Shown here piece after piece: positions 1 through 8,329 of a stretch of 64,000 nt of DNA; position 1 is the first letter of the stretch; each line of letters begins with the position of its first letter. This DNA comes from Ktedonobacteria bacterium (lineage in GTDB: Bacteria > Chloroflexota > Ktedonobacteria > Ktedonobacterales > JACDGC01), in NCBI GenBank assembly GCA_027459785.1, contig DAIDGU010000071.1, forward strand, positions 62,001 through 126,000, in the 5' to 3' direction. The position numbers were made by a program, and so were the translations under genes. The notes under the pieces are model-generated. The model had not been told where the DNA came from. It did not search any database and worked only from the letters and a program-made list of their open reading frames with translations.

Positions 1-2181
1 CAGGCCGGCCTCGGCGATGAAGCGCGCGGGGATGGCGTCCGTGTTGCGATAGCGCAGGATGGTGGAAAGGAACAGTTGGCGCTGGGCGCGGGTGAAGGCG
101 ACATACGCCAGCCGGCGCTCTTCGGGGATGCCGGAAAGCACGGTGGGGCCATCCTCCGTCGCCACCGTGAACGAGCGTTTGTGCGGGAAGATGCCCTCGA
201 TCATGCCCATCACGAAGACGACCTGCTGCTCCAACCCCTTGCTCTTGTGGACGGTGAGCAGGGAAACGCAGTCGCGCTTATTCTTGCTAGTATCCTCTGC
301 CTGCTCCTTCAGCCGCGCCATCGCTTGTAGGAAGTGGCGGATGGTGTGATGGCGTCCGGCGATCTGGATCAGCTCGTCCAGTTCGTCGTAGCGCCCCTCA
401 ACCTTGCCGTCGTCGTGGCGCGCGGCCTCGTCGTCCCCGCCGTTGCCGGCGTCATCGTCGCCGTCGGCCCCGTGGCGGGCGTCGTGGTGGCGCAGGTGCG
501 CATCGTAAGCCAGCTCGCGCACAGCGCGGATCGCCTCCGCCGGGTGGTTGTGGCTGCGCTCCCAGACGGCATGTATCAGGCCGATGAAGTCTTTGATGCC
601 CAGTTGATAATCGGTGGGGATGCGATAGGTCTCCGCTTCGCAGGCTTGCAAGAGCGGGCGCCCCGCGCCAAAAGAAGCGAGCGTGCCAAAAAAAGTCGTG
701 GGGAAGCGATGGGCGGTCTTGCCGGTGCGCGCGAAATAAGCGTTCGACGGGATGTGCGCGACGGTGCGGAAGGCCTCGTTCTGCTCGCCACAGAAGATCG
801 CCGTGAAGACATCCTCCCAGCGCGGCGCGTCGGGTGCATTGCGCGCGGCCTCGAATTCGCGCTGCAAGCGCACGCCGTCGGCCAGCGCCAGGTAGGCCAG
901 CATGTCGCGGGTCGTCTTGCGCTTGAAAAGCGATGAGCCGCCGACGGCGCGATAGGGGATGTGGTTGCGTGCCAGCACGAGTTCCAGCGAGGCCAGGTGG
1001 TGATTGGTGCGCGAGAGCACGAAGATATCCTGGTAGGAGAGCGCCGCGTGTCGCGCCCGCGCCTCGCGGATGAGCGTGTCGATGCGCTCGGCGATGCCCT
1101 CGGCCTCATGCTCCTGGTTCTCATACGCCGTGACGACGACGGGCGGACCGTCTGGCAGGGTCGGGCGCAAGATCTTCTCGAAACCGGGCGTCGCGGGGTT
1201 CTGCACGATCAGCCGGTTCGCCGCGTCCAAGATCTGCGGCGTGGAGCGATAATTATGCTCGATGGGATAGATCTTCCCCTGGGGATACATCGCCTTGAAC
1301 GAGAGGATCGACGCTTCCGGGCTGGCCCCCCGGAATGAATAGATCGCTTGGTCGGGGTCGCCCACGACGACGACGTTCTGCCGGGGCGCGGCCAGATGGT
1401 GGATGAGTTGATATTGCGACGGGTTGGTGTCTTGCGTCTCATCCACTTGCAGATAGGTGAAACGCCCCTGCCATTTCTTGCGATAGGTCGGGCTGCCTTC
1501 CAGCAGGCTCAGCGGAATGTAGATCAGATCAGCCAGATCATAGACTTTCTGCTTCTTTTTCGTATCCTCATAGATCTGGTAGAACTCCTGATAGCGTGCG
1601 GCCTGCTCGCTATCCAGCAACAGATCGCGCTGGAAGAAAGCGGCGGCGGCATCCGGGGCGATCTGCCCCTCCTTGGCGCGATCGACGGCGATCAGGGCAT
1701 CGGCGACGCGCACGTCCCAGTTCATGCCGCGCGTGCGGTTGCTGCGCCAGGGGCGGAGAATGTCTTCCGCCAGCCATTGGCGCGGATCGCCGCTGATGAT
1801 CGCCTTGTTCAGTTCTTGCGGCGTCCAGCCCAGCTTCTCGCGCAGCATCAAGTGGCCCAGGCCATGGAAGGTGGTGACGTGCAGCCCCTTGAGATCTTTC
1901 ACCAGCTTGCCGCGCGCCCGCAGCGCCTGTATCGCCCGCTGCTTCATCTCCTCGGCGGCGGCGCGGGTGAAAGTGACGCAGAGCAGCGCCTCCGGCGCGA
2001 CGCCGACATCGGCGATCAGCCGCACCAGGCGCTGCACCAGGATGGCCGTCTTGCCGGTGCCGGCAGCGGCGATGAAAGCGGCGGGGCCGTCGGTATGCGC
2101 GATGGCGGCGGCTTGCTGGGGGTTCGCGTGAAAGGGCGCAGGCACCGTTTTGGGGGCTGGGCTGGGACGTTTGGCGGGCAT
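1..2181 (-). CDS. uvrD: UvrD/PcrA-type ATP-dependent DNA helicase (3' end cut by window edge)
   Basis: The frame is open for 727 codons from an ATG at 2181 to base 1 with no stop, so the ORF track missed it. It is a superfamily 1A DNA helicase acting in repair and replication-fork processing. I read a Walker A motif AAAGTGKTAIL near residue 30, motif Ia VTFTRAAAEEM, a Walker B/motif II stretch YLQVDETQDTN, motif III VVVVGDPDQAIYSFRGA, motif IV HNYRST and, near the visible end, VHKSKGLE and VAFTRAQRQLFLS (motifs V-VI). The usual aromatic residue of DEFQDTN is Thr here. A His/Asp/Gly-rich low-complexity insert (roughly HDARHGADGDDDAGNG) lies between motifs IV and V. The C-terminal domain lies outside the window. 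Family assignment is firm; UvrD versus PcrA is not resolvable. Confidence 0.93.
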   Translation of the reverse strand, partial: MPAKRPSPAPKTVPAPFHANPQQAAAIAHTDGPAAFIAAAGTGKTAILVQRLVRLIADVGVAPEALLCVTFTRAAAEEMKQRAIQALRARGKLVKDLKGLHVTTFHGLGHLMLREKLGWTPQELNKAIISGDPRQWLAEDILRPWRSNRTRGMNWDVRVADALIAVDRAKEGQIAPDAAAAFFQRDLLLDSEQAARYQEFYQIYEDTKKKQKVYDLADLIYIPLSLLEGSPTYRKKWQGRFTYLQVDETQDTNPSQYQLIHHLAAPRQNVVVVGDPDQAIYSFRGASPEASILSFKAMYPQGKIYPIEHNYRSTPQILDAANRLIVQNPATPGFEKILRPTLPDGPPVVVTAYENQEHEAEGIAERIDTLIREARARHAALSYQDIFVLSRTNHHLASLELVLARNHIPYRAVGGSSLFKRKTTRDMLAYLALADGVRLQREFEAARNAPDAPRWEDVFTAIFCGEQNEAFRTVAHIPSNAYFARTGKTAHRFPTTFFGTLASFGAGRPLLQACEAETYRIPTDYQLGIKDFIGLIHAVWERSHNHPAEAIRAVRELAYDAHLRHHDARHGADGDDDAGNGGDDEAARHDDGKVEGRYDELDELIQIAGRHHTIRHFLQAMARLKEQAEDTSKNKRDCVSLLTVHKSKGLEQQVVFVMGMIEGIFPHKRSFTVATEDGPTVLSGIPEERRLAYVAFTRAQRQLFLSTILRYRNTDAIPARFIAEAGL

Positions 2182-2273
2182 GGTCAGGCGTTTCCTCTCG
2201 CTGCTACACAACATTCACGGATGGTTACTATACCATGAACGGCGTGTAGAACAGCAACGACAGCCCAGAGGGT

Positions 2274-2609
2274 CTAGCCCACGCGGTGCTCTGCCGTTGC
2301 TGAGCGTTTCGCTTGCTGACGTGCCTGAAAGCGAAAAAAGCGCAGGCTGAGCAGTAAACCGCACAGCAGCGCGACGCCCAGGACAAATAGTAGGTTGGCG
2401 CTAGCGTTCAGCACCGGATCTGCGGCATCCGTCAACCAAATCCGCAGGAGCGGCACCAACAGGAATCCGCCGATGACCAAAACCACGCCGATGCCATTGA
2501 TGATGCGCACCGTCCGCTGCGAGTAGGCATAGCTGATGATGGCGCTACACAGAAACGAGAAGCCCAAGGTCGCAATGGTCAGGATGGTGATTTGGGTTGA
2601 TCCGTCCAT
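2274..2609 (-). CDS. small membrane protein, three predicted TM helices, function unknown
   Basis: The ORF track starts at 2630 (MNCQGLF), but I prefer the internal ATG at 2609 (MDGSTQIT). About 111 residues follow, with three hydrophobic segments: roughly ITILTIATLGFSFLCSAI, INGIGVVLVIGGFLLVPLL and ASANLLFVLGVALLCGLLL. A short basic tail (RFQARQQAKR) follows, which would place the C-terminus in the cytoplasm. I recognise no family. The upstream side abuts a degenerate copy of repeat family A. Confidence 0.6.
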   Translation of the reverse strand: MDGSTQITILTIATLGFSFLCSAIISYAYSQRTVRIINGIGVVLVIGGFLLVPLLRIWLTDAADPVLNASANLLFVLGVALLCGLLLSLRFFRFQARQQAKRSATAEHRVG

Positions 2610-2620
2610 GAAAAGCCCCT

Positions 2621-2676
2621 GGCAGTTCAAACTGCGCCTGCACGCTATGCGGCAAAACCCGTCGTCACGGGTTTCA
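2621..2676. repeat. family A dispersed repeat, short degenerate copy
   Basis: Contains the family signature in weakened form (GGCAGTTCAAACTGCGCC) followed by a hairpin AACCCGTCGTCACGGGTTT. The same order of arm and AAACCCG hairpin occurs in the complete copies at 3979-4180 and 56709-56906. Confidence 0.65.
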
Positions 2677-2732
2677 CTCCTTTAACCAACGCTTGTATCC
2701 ACGACCAATGCTACCACATTTATCAACGCGAC

Positions 2733-2814
2733 GGCGGACAGGAATGTCCGCCCCACGATCATCGCTCTCCGCCCCATGTCTGATCTCCCCCGCTCCATCC
2801 GCAGATGGGGAGGG
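2733..2814. repeat. family B dispersed palindromic repeat
   Basis: Begins with the imperfect palindrome GGCGGACAGGAATGTCCGCC, continues CCCACGATC and ends with CATCCGCAGATGGGG. The same blocks in the same order occur at 9788-9837. The palindrome alone recurs several times at 32.65 and 51.0 kb. Confidence 0.8.
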
Positions 2815-2835
2815 GGCCGGGGGGTGGGGCTTGCC

Positions 2836-3912
2836 CTAGTTCCCCGCCAGCGCGTCGGTGATCTTTTTCACCAGTTGTACGCGCTCCTTGGGACAGATCA
2901 AGAGGGCGTCGCCAGTGTCGATGACGACGAAGCCCTCCATGCCGGCGGTGGCGATGGTGCGGCCCGTGGTGGAATAGACGAAAGTATCGCGCGTTTCGAT
3001 GGCGATGTGCCGGCCTGCGTCTGGCAGCCGCGCGCCATTGCGGTCGCCGTCGGCGGCGTGCAGCGTGGCGATCTGCGCCCAGTTGCCGATGTCGTTCCAG
3101 CCGATATCCACGGGGATGACGGCGAGGTCGCGCGCGTGTTCGAGGACGCCGACATCGATGGTAACGTTCTCGCGCAGTTCCGGCCAGGCGGTATGCAGCG
3201 CCTCCACCGCGCGGCCCTGGCGGATGCCCGCCGCGATAGCGTCCAGCACGCGCCCCACGGCGGGGACGTGCGCGCGAATCTCGTCCAGGATGCGATCTAC
3301 ACGCCAGACGAAGATGCCGGCGTTCCATGCATAACCGCCAGTTTGCAAGAAGCCCTCAGCCACCGTGCGTTCCGGTTTTTCGACGAAACGCTGTACGCGA
3401 TAGGCCGCCAGCCCGTCGCCGCCCTGCGTCAATAATTCCGCGCGCTGGATGTAGCCATAGCCTGTTTCGGGATAGGTCGGCTGGATGCCCAGTGTCACCA
3501 GATGGCCGGCGCGGGCGATCTCCTCGGCGAAGCGTAGCGCGCGGCGAAACGCGGCGACATCCGTGATGATGTGGTCGGCATGGAACGATCCCATCACGCC
3601 TTGTGGATCGCGCGCGGCGATGAAGGTGGCCGCCAGGCCGATTGACGCTGCCGTCCCGCGCCCCGCCGGCTCCGTGATGATGTTGGCCGACGGCAATGTG
3701 GGCAGTTGGTCTTGTACGATGCCGCGATAATCCTCGAACGTCACCACATAGGTCTGGTCGATGGGCGCGACCGGCGCGAGGCGCGCGACCGTCTCTTGCA
3801 GCATGGTCTGGCTGCCCGTCAGGGCCAAAAACTGCTTGGGCAGCGCCTTGGTGCTGAGCGGCCACAAACGTGTGCCACTGCCGCCGGCCAAGATCGAGGC
3901 ATAGATCGTCAT
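2836..3912 (-). CDS. manC: mannose-1-phosphate guanylyltransferase
   Basis: Makes GDP-mannose from GTP and mannose-1-phosphate in the cytoplasm, for glycan and surface polysaccharide synthesis. The 358-residue protein opens with the nucleotidyltransferase signature LAGGSGTRLWPLS, then has KQFLAL, FVEKPE, NAGIFVW and IDVGVLE in the expected order. It lacks the C-terminal cupin isomerase domain of bifunctional ManC enzymes, so it is the single-function type. The ATG at 3912 is preceded by TTAGGAG at good spacing and gives a start flush with the nucleotide-binding motif; the longer track start at 3954 adds 14 unsupported residues. It stands alone between two repeats. Confidence 0.93.
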   Translation of the reverse strand: MTIYASILAGGSGTRLWPLSTKALPKQFLALTGSQTMLQETVARLAPVAPIDQTYVVTFEDYRGIVQDQLPTLPSANIITEPAGRGTAASIGLAATFIAARDPQGVMGSFHADHIITDVAAFRRALRFAEEIARAGHLVTLGIQPTYPETGYGYIQRAELLTQGGDGLAAYRVQRFVEKPERTVAEGFLQTGGYAWNAGIFVWRVDRILDEIRAHVPAVGRVLDAIAAGIRQGRAVEALHTAWPELRENVTIDVGVLEHARDLAVIPVDIGWNDIGNWAQIATLHAADGDRNGARLPDAGRHIAIETRDTFVYSTTGRTIATAGMEGFVVIDTGDALLICPKERVQLVKKITDALAGN

Positions 3913-3978
3913 CAGGTCGTCTCCTAACGAATGTATCACTTCCATCATCGGCAAATGGATGTTAGCTAACTAGGGCGC

Positions 3979-4180
3979 GGGACGGCGGGCGGTTGAAACC
4001 GCGCCTGAACGCCTGACGGCGACGAAACCCGTCTACACGGGTTTCCAATATACCCGACCGTACCGCGTTCCCCCAACGCATCGTTCCCGGCGCGCGGCGA
4101 CGATGGCCTGTTGGCAACCCGCGACGGCGGGTTTCGTGGCCGTTAGGCGCTTAGGCGCGGTTTCAACCGCCCGCCGTCCC
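3979..4180. repeat. family A element, complete copy with 27-bp perfect terminal inverted repeats
   Basis: Fills the 314-base gap between manC and the SIS gene. The left arm 3979-4005 (contains GGCGGTTGAAACCGCGCC) is the exact reverse complement of the right arm 4154-4180 over 27 bases. Pairing continues inward, imperfectly, through GACGAAACCCG and its partner CGGGTTTCGT. The central part carries CCAACGCATCGTTCC, also present in the copy at 56709-56906. There is no coding capacity for a transposase, so it resembles a MITE or REP/BIME-type element. Confidence 0.85.
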
Positions 4181-4226
4181 CCGCTCGCCGCCGTCTCACC
4201 CCCGTCCTATCTCCGTTCGCCCCTCG

Positions 4227-5402
4227 TCACCGCACGTATTGCTGGCGCGCAGCAGCCCAGCGCGCTTGATCGCGGCGGATGAGGTCGGGGTTCGCCCCAC
4301 GCTGCATCGCCAGCCAATAGGCGGTTTGTTGCACCAGCACTGTGCTGGGAATGACGCTGAAGGCTTCTGGGCAGTCGGGCAGCGCCACGAAATGGTTGGC
4401 GAGTGCGGCCAGGTCTGTATCTCCTGACGAGCCAAAAACGATGGTTGTCACGCCAAGCTGACCCAGAGCGCGCAGCACGTCCAGCGCGCGGTCGCGTGCC
4501 GCGCCCAGCGGCGCGATCAGCACGGCAGCAGTATGGTCGTCGAACGAAGCCGGTGGCCCATGCAGGATCTCTTCCATCTCGAAGCCTGCCGCCGGCAGGT
4601 ACGCCGCCTCGCGCGTCTTCAGCGCGCCTTCTAGCGCCGTCGCCCAGTTCGGTCCCCCGCCACCATAAATCACCTGATTGATGGGCGGCAGTGCGGCGAC
4701 GATCTGGCGGATCTGGTCCTCCGCGCCCAGCGCGGCGGCAGCGAGATCGGGGAAGGCGGCGATGTCGTCGGCGAGATCCAGCGCGACCTCGCGGGCGGCG
4801 CGCAGGTGTTCCGCCGTGCGGCGGGCGAGATCGGCCAGCACGGTCAGCATCGTCAGGTGGCTGATGGTGTAGGTAGAGGCGACGGCGGGCGCGGTGGTGG
4901 TGATGAGCGTCTCGTCGCTATTCTGCGCCACGGCGCTCTGGGGCGCGGCGGTCAGCGCGACGGTATACATGCCGTCCTCATCTTTGGCGCGGCGCGCGGC
5001 CTCCACGGTGGCCGAAGCGATGCCGGAATGGCTCAGCGCCAGGAAGGCGTCGTGCGTGCGCGGGCCGCCGCGCATATAGTGGATGAACTCGAAGGCTTGC
5101 ACCGCCTGCACGTCCAGCGCGCCCTGCGTGATGCGCCGGAACCAATCCGCGCCGGTGAGCGCGGCATGGTACGCCGAGCCACAGCCGCTCAGATAGACGC
5201 GCCCGCGCCCCGCGAAAGCGGGCAACAAGAAGTTCGGCCCCAGGATGGCGTCCGTCACCTGATGGGTGCCGGCCAATTCGCGGGCGATGTGGGCGCGTTG
5301 CGCATCATCAGCGACGAGTGCGGCGCGCATGGCCGCCGGCTGGGCGCGCACCTCATCATACATGAAATAGGGATGGCCGGTGCGCGGCGTGGGCGTCGTC
5401 AT
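4227..5402 (-). CDS. SIS-domain sugar-phosphate isomerase/deglycase (GlmS C-terminal-like)
   Basis: A 391-residue cytosolic protein with two SIS (sugar isomerase) domains and no glutaminase domain. The first SIS domain has YLSGCGSAYHAAL, the equivalent of the GlmS hexose-phosphate-binding GCGTSYHA loop, and SHSGIASATVEAAR. The second has YGGGGPNWATALEGALKTREA, GFEMEEILHGPP and later FGSSGDTDL. This fits the AgaS/FrlB/GlmS-like group that acts on amino- or glycated sugar phosphates; the substrate cannot be told. The ATG at 5402 has AAGGAG nine bases upstream. It is divergent from lepB across 150 bases. Confidence 0.82.
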   Translation of the reverse strand: MTTPTPRTGHPYFMYDEVRAQPAAMRAALVADDAQRAHIARELAGTHQVTDAILGPNFLLPAFAGRGRVYLSGCGSAYHAALTGADWFRRITQGALDVQAVQAFEFIHYMRGGPRTHDAFLALSHSGIASATVEAARRAKDEDGMYTVALTAAPQSAVAQNSDETLITTTAPAVASTYTISHLTMLTVLADLARRTAEHLRAAREVALDLADDIAAFPDLAAAALGAEDQIRQIVAALPPINQVIYGGGGPNWATALEGALKTREAAYLPAAGFEMEEILHGPPASFDDHTAAVLIAPLGAARDRALDVLRALGQLGVTTIVFGSSGDTDLAALANHFVALPDCPEAFSVIPSTVLVQQTAYWLAMQRGANPDLIRRDQARWAAARQQYVR

Positions 5403-5552
5403 AGCAGCATGCTCCTTTAGCGCGAATCATCATGCTTCCAGTATCGCACAGGATTGGTACCAACGGCAGGTGATCTATGCCGACGACGGCCAGATGGTAC
5501 AATATGAGAACAAAGGCATTCAATATCCGCAGTCCAAAGGAACGATTTTTCA

Positions 5553-6305
5553 ATGAAAACCGAGACGCGGCCCACCACCCCCCGCGAACAGCCCCCCACC
5601 GATCCGTTTGCTGTGCAGGGACGACGCCAGCAAGCCGCGATGCGCGATCTGATCGAGATGATCGTCCTGGTCGTGGTGATTTTCCTGGGCATCCGGCTCA
5701 CGGCGGAGTTTCATCCGGTAGATGGGCCGAGCATGCAACCCAACTTCGTTACTGGTCAATATATTTTTACCAATAAGCTCGCATATCTCTTTGGCTCGCC
5801 GCAGCGTGGCGATGTGCTCATCTTCCACCCGCCGACGAATCCCAGTGATGTCTATATCAAGCGCCTGATCGGGCTGCCGGGCGATACGATCACCATCACT
5901 CCCACGACGGTCGCCGTCAACGGCGTGGTGCTGCACGAGACGTATATCGCCGCCGCCGATAACTGCACGGTGATGATCGAGGCGCAACTCATTCAGAATC
6001 AGGCGCAGTGCAAGACGCGCGTGATCCACCTGGGCGCGGATCAATATTGGGTGATGGGCGACAACCGTCCGGTGAGCGACGACTCGCGCATCTTCGGCAC
6101 AATCGGCATGCACAATATCATCGGCAAGGCGTCCTTCGTGCTGTGGCCGCTCTCTGCCCTTCACGCCATCGACATGCATCACAACGTCTTCGCGCACGTA
6201 CCGTCGCCCACGCACGCCACCTCGTCCCATGTGCCGCTGCCGGGCGATCCGCTGGCGCTGGTCGCGCTGGTGCCGCTGCCCCTGCTGCGCCGCATGGGCG
6301 TTTGA
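5553..6305 (+). CDS. lepB: signal peptidase I
   Basis: Cleaves signal peptides of exported proteins at the outer face of the membrane; this window encodes many such substrates. The 250-residue protein has one N-terminal TM helix (LIEMIVLVVVIFLGI, residues 33-47), then the catalytic Ser60 in GPSMQPNF, the general-base Lys103 in YIKRLIGLPGDTI and the box VMGDNRPVSDDSRIFG. A region around AADNCTVMIEAQ holds two Cys (with CKTR) that could form a disulfide in the periplasm-facing part. The C-terminal 60 residues after LWPLSALH extend beyond the usual end. AAAGGA lies 11 bases before the ATG. Confidence 0.95.
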   Translation: MKTETRPTTPREQPPTDPFAVQGRRQQAAMRDLIEMIVLVVVIFLGIRLTAEFHPVDGPSMQPNFVTGQYIFTNKLAYLFGSPQRGDVLIFHPPTNPSDVYIKRLIGLPGDTITITPTTVAVNGVVLHETYIAAADNCTVMIEAQLIQNQAQCKTRVIHLGADQYWVMGDNRPVSDDSRIFGTIGMHNIIGKASFVLWPLSALHAIDMHHNVFAHVPSPTHATSSHVPLPGDPLALVALVPLPLLRRMGV

Positions 6306-6351
6306 GGCGGGATGGCGAAATAGTCGGGTATCTTCCACCGGGCAGCCGCCG

Positions 6352-6473
6352 AGAGCAGCGATTGTAGATGCCGGGGGTGCTGGGAGCAGCGATTGTAGAT
6401 GCCCGGCGGTCGCCGGGGGTTCAACCCCCCGGCTCGGAAAAGGAACCCCTCCGGGCTAGGACGCGACATTCCC
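6352..6473. repeat. family C dispersed repeat with a short internal direct duplication
   Basis: In the 263-base gap after lepB. GAGCAGCGATTGTAGATGCC occurs twice about 36 bases apart (from 6353 and 6384 or so). It is followed by a hairpin GCCGGGGGTTCAACCCCCCGGC and the block CTCGGAAAAGGAACCCCTCC-GGGCTAGGACGCGAC. The same block recurs at 53366-53436 with few changes. Confidence 0.8.
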
Positions 6474-6568
6474 GATCATGGCAATCTTTAGCAATCGCGC
6501 CCAATGGCCGAAGCCACCAAGTCTGCTAGTGAGTATTGGCGCTAATTTTGGTCCGATTGGCACACATG

Positions 6569-6949
6569 CTAGCGCAGCAGCCGCTCGACACGCTGCGTGC
6601 CGGGGATGCGGAATTGCGGGAAGAATCCCGCCGCCACCATCAGGACGATCCACAGGATGAAGGTGATGGTGCCGACAAGACCGCTGATCAGCACGAAGGG
6701 CGCGGCCAGCAGACCACCCAGCAGCGGGATCACGTGGAAAACGCCGCCGACGAACCAGGCCACGAAGCCGATCAGCGAAAGGATGCCGAAGATCAGCAGC
6801 GATTGGCGCGCGTGGTGGCGCACCGTTTGGTTGCGGCGCTCGATGAACAGCAGGATCAGCCCCGTGACCCACAGGCCGGCATAGGCACCGACGCGCTCCA
6901 CCCACTCCGGCAGCCCCAGCGACGTTTGTTGGTTGTATTGCGACATCAT
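6569..6949 (-). CDS. DUF4870-like small multi-TM membrane protein
   Basis: About 126 residues with four hydrophobic segments: YAGLWVTGLILLFI, SLLIFGILSLIGFVAWFVGGVF, IPLLGGLLAAPFVLISGLVG and ITFILWIVLMVAAGFF. The first loop ERRNQTVRHHARQSLL matches the cytoplasmic loop of Tic20/DUF4870-type proteins (R..N..V.FHA.Q). Function in the family is unknown. Either of two adjacent ATGs may be the start; GAAGGAG lies upstream. It is monocistronic as far as seen. Confidence 0.72.
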   Translation of the reverse strand: MMSQYNQQTSLGLPEWVERVGAYAGLWVTGLILLFIERRNQTVRHHARQSLLIFGILSLIGFVAWFVGGVFHVIPLLGGLLAAPFVLISGLVGTITFILWIVLMVAAGFFPQFRIPGTQRVERLLR

Positions 6950-7173
6950 CGGACATTGCTCCTTCGGCGGGGAACTGTCCCACCGCTTTCTTCCCCCTTA
7001 TTATACGATCTGTGGCGACGGCTGCATGTGAGATCCGTCACGCCAATTGTAAAGTTCTTCTCTGCTTTATTGTACATAGACCAGGCGGTGAATGCTAGGC
7101 AGGCGCTGTTCGATAAAGAATAAAGCGATGTTCGCGGTGCATAGCTGGCGCTGGCAGTGCCTCTCGCGCAACT

Positions 7174-7617
7174 GTGGAGCAAATCAAGGGCAAGCCACCG
7201 CCGTATATGGATGTGCTGCGCGAAGACTTGCAAGCGATGGCGCGGCTCTTGCAAGCGATGGCGCGGCTCCTGCAAGCGGCGGCGCGGCTCCTGCAAGCGG
7301 CGGCGAAGTATCAGCCGGAAGAACTGCCGCCGCCAGGGCTGCCACCACGCCCACGGCGCACGCGCAAGCAACAACACCAGGCGCTGCGGGAACGCAATGC
7401 TTCATGGAGCAGCGTGACGCACAACCTGATCATAGTAGTTCCACCCATCCAATTCAGGTGCTTCCTGCGCGTGGTGGGCGAGGATGGTGGTGATATTAGT
7501 GCGATGCTCGGTGGCATGATTGATGGCTTGCAAGTGCACTATCATGGCGGCCATCTCGATCAGCGTTCCGTCATCATCGACCTGGATCGTTTGATTCGCT
7601 TGCACCTCGTCAGCTAG
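7174..7617 (+). CDS. uncertain short ORF containing a repeat-encoded ARLLQA helix
   Basis: A GTG-initiated frame (MEQIKGKPPPYMDVLRED) that reads into the 21-bp tandem repeat, giving repeated ARLLQAM/ARLLQAA, then a Pro/Arg-rich stretch PPPGLPPRPRRTRKQQHQ. From about 7402 it runs antisense through dinB, which is clearly the real gene there, so at most the first 75 or so codons could be a genuine or decayed gene. No ribosome binding site is evident. I list it because the N-terminal part is compositionally protein-like; it may be the remnant of a larger gene. Confidence 0.25.
   Translation: MEQIKGKPPPYMDVLREDLQAMARLLQAMARLLQAAARLLQAAAKYQPEELPPPGLPPRPRRTRKQQHQALRERNASWSSVTHNLIIVVPPIQFRCFLRVVGEDGGDISAMLGGMIDGLQVHYHGGHLDQRSVIIDLDRLIRLHLVS
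7227..7310. repeat. 21-bp tandem repeat, four units
   Basis: Four contiguous 21-base units starting at 7227, 7248, 7269 and 7290. Units 1 and 2 are identical (start CTTGCAAGCGATGGCG). Units 3 and 4 start CCTGCAAGCGGCGGCG, and unit 4 diverges in its last five bases. The length is a multiple of three, so the repeat keeps the plus-strand frame open as a seven-residue helical repeat. Confidence 0.9.
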
Positions 7618-7899
7618 TCGTATCAGCCGTTCGCCACTGCGTTGCCAGCGTGTGCGCAGGTCTGCAAACCCTGGAAACGCATCTCCTCGGCGTAAGGGAT
7701 TCGTGGGCGGCTCGCCGGTCAACAACTCGACATAGCGTTCCTCACCGTGAACCAGATGGATGAGGGTTTCCCGAATGCTGCCAAAGCTGCCAGGACTGCT
7801 GGCATCCAAGAGGGCATCAGGCAACGTGGCACAGGTATCGAGCAAGCGCATATTTGCCCAGAGGTTGTGGTGATAGAACAGGACAAAGGGGGTGGGCAT
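7402..7899 (-). CDS. DinB/YfiT-family putative metal-dependent protein
   Basis: A 165-residue four-helix-bundle protein of the DinB superfamily, whose members include metal-dependent thiol transferases and many of unknown function. Seen: FYHHNLWANMRLLD at the start, SIRETLIHLVHGEERYVELL (first metal His) and HLQAINHATEHRTNI (second and third His) followed by LDGWNYY near the end, the typical DinB layout. The track start at 8034 is too long. ATG 7899 (MPTPFVLF) has AAGGAG at usable spacing, whereas ATG 7905 is almost on top of it. No partner gene. Confidence 0.82.
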   Translation of the reverse strand: MPTPFVLFYHHNLWANMRLLDTCATLPDALLDASSPGSFGSIRETLIHLVHGEERYVELLTGEPPTNPLRRGDAFPGFADLRTRWQRSGERLIRLADEVQANQTIQVDDDGTLIEMAAMIVHLQAINHATEHRTNITTILAHHAQEAPELDGWNYYDQVVRHAAP

Positions 7900-8329
7900 C
7901 GACATTCTCCTTCGTGCGTAAACAATCGTACAAACCAGCATCAGTATAGCAGATGGAAGGGGGCGGGAGTGGTCACACAACCACAACATGTCTATACAAC
8001 AGGGACAAGGAAAGTAAGCGGTGGTCCACCTCACGTTTCTGGCAGGTGGTGCAAGCGGTGCGCGATAAGTTGGCAGCGTCGCTCAAAGATAAAAGTTAGG
8101 AAGGATTTAGATAAGTATGTGTGTTCTGGTGATTCAGCCATTTGACATATCTCCTTCCAAGCTCTTGACTAATGCAGAAGCATACCGCATAATCTGCTTC
8201 CCTACCAAGGATAGGTATATTGTTTATTGTTTTCAAGCACTCCTATATATATGATGGGACGGATCGGTTGGTGGTATATCAAGGGCGCGCTGCATCGCGC
8301 CCATACTCAGTCGTGGCTGGATCAGGAGG
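7900..8329. other. 430-base gap upstream of dinB with a possible gene remnant
   Basis: No supported gene. On the plus strand a frame ending with a TAG near 8098 reads RFWQVVQAVRDKLAASLKDKS, which looks like the C-terminal helix of a protein whose upstream part is missing. I could not connect it to a family. AT-rich stretches such as TATTGTTTATTG and TATATATATG near 8220-8250 may hold promoters for dinB on the minus strand or be decayed DNA. Confidence 0.4.
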
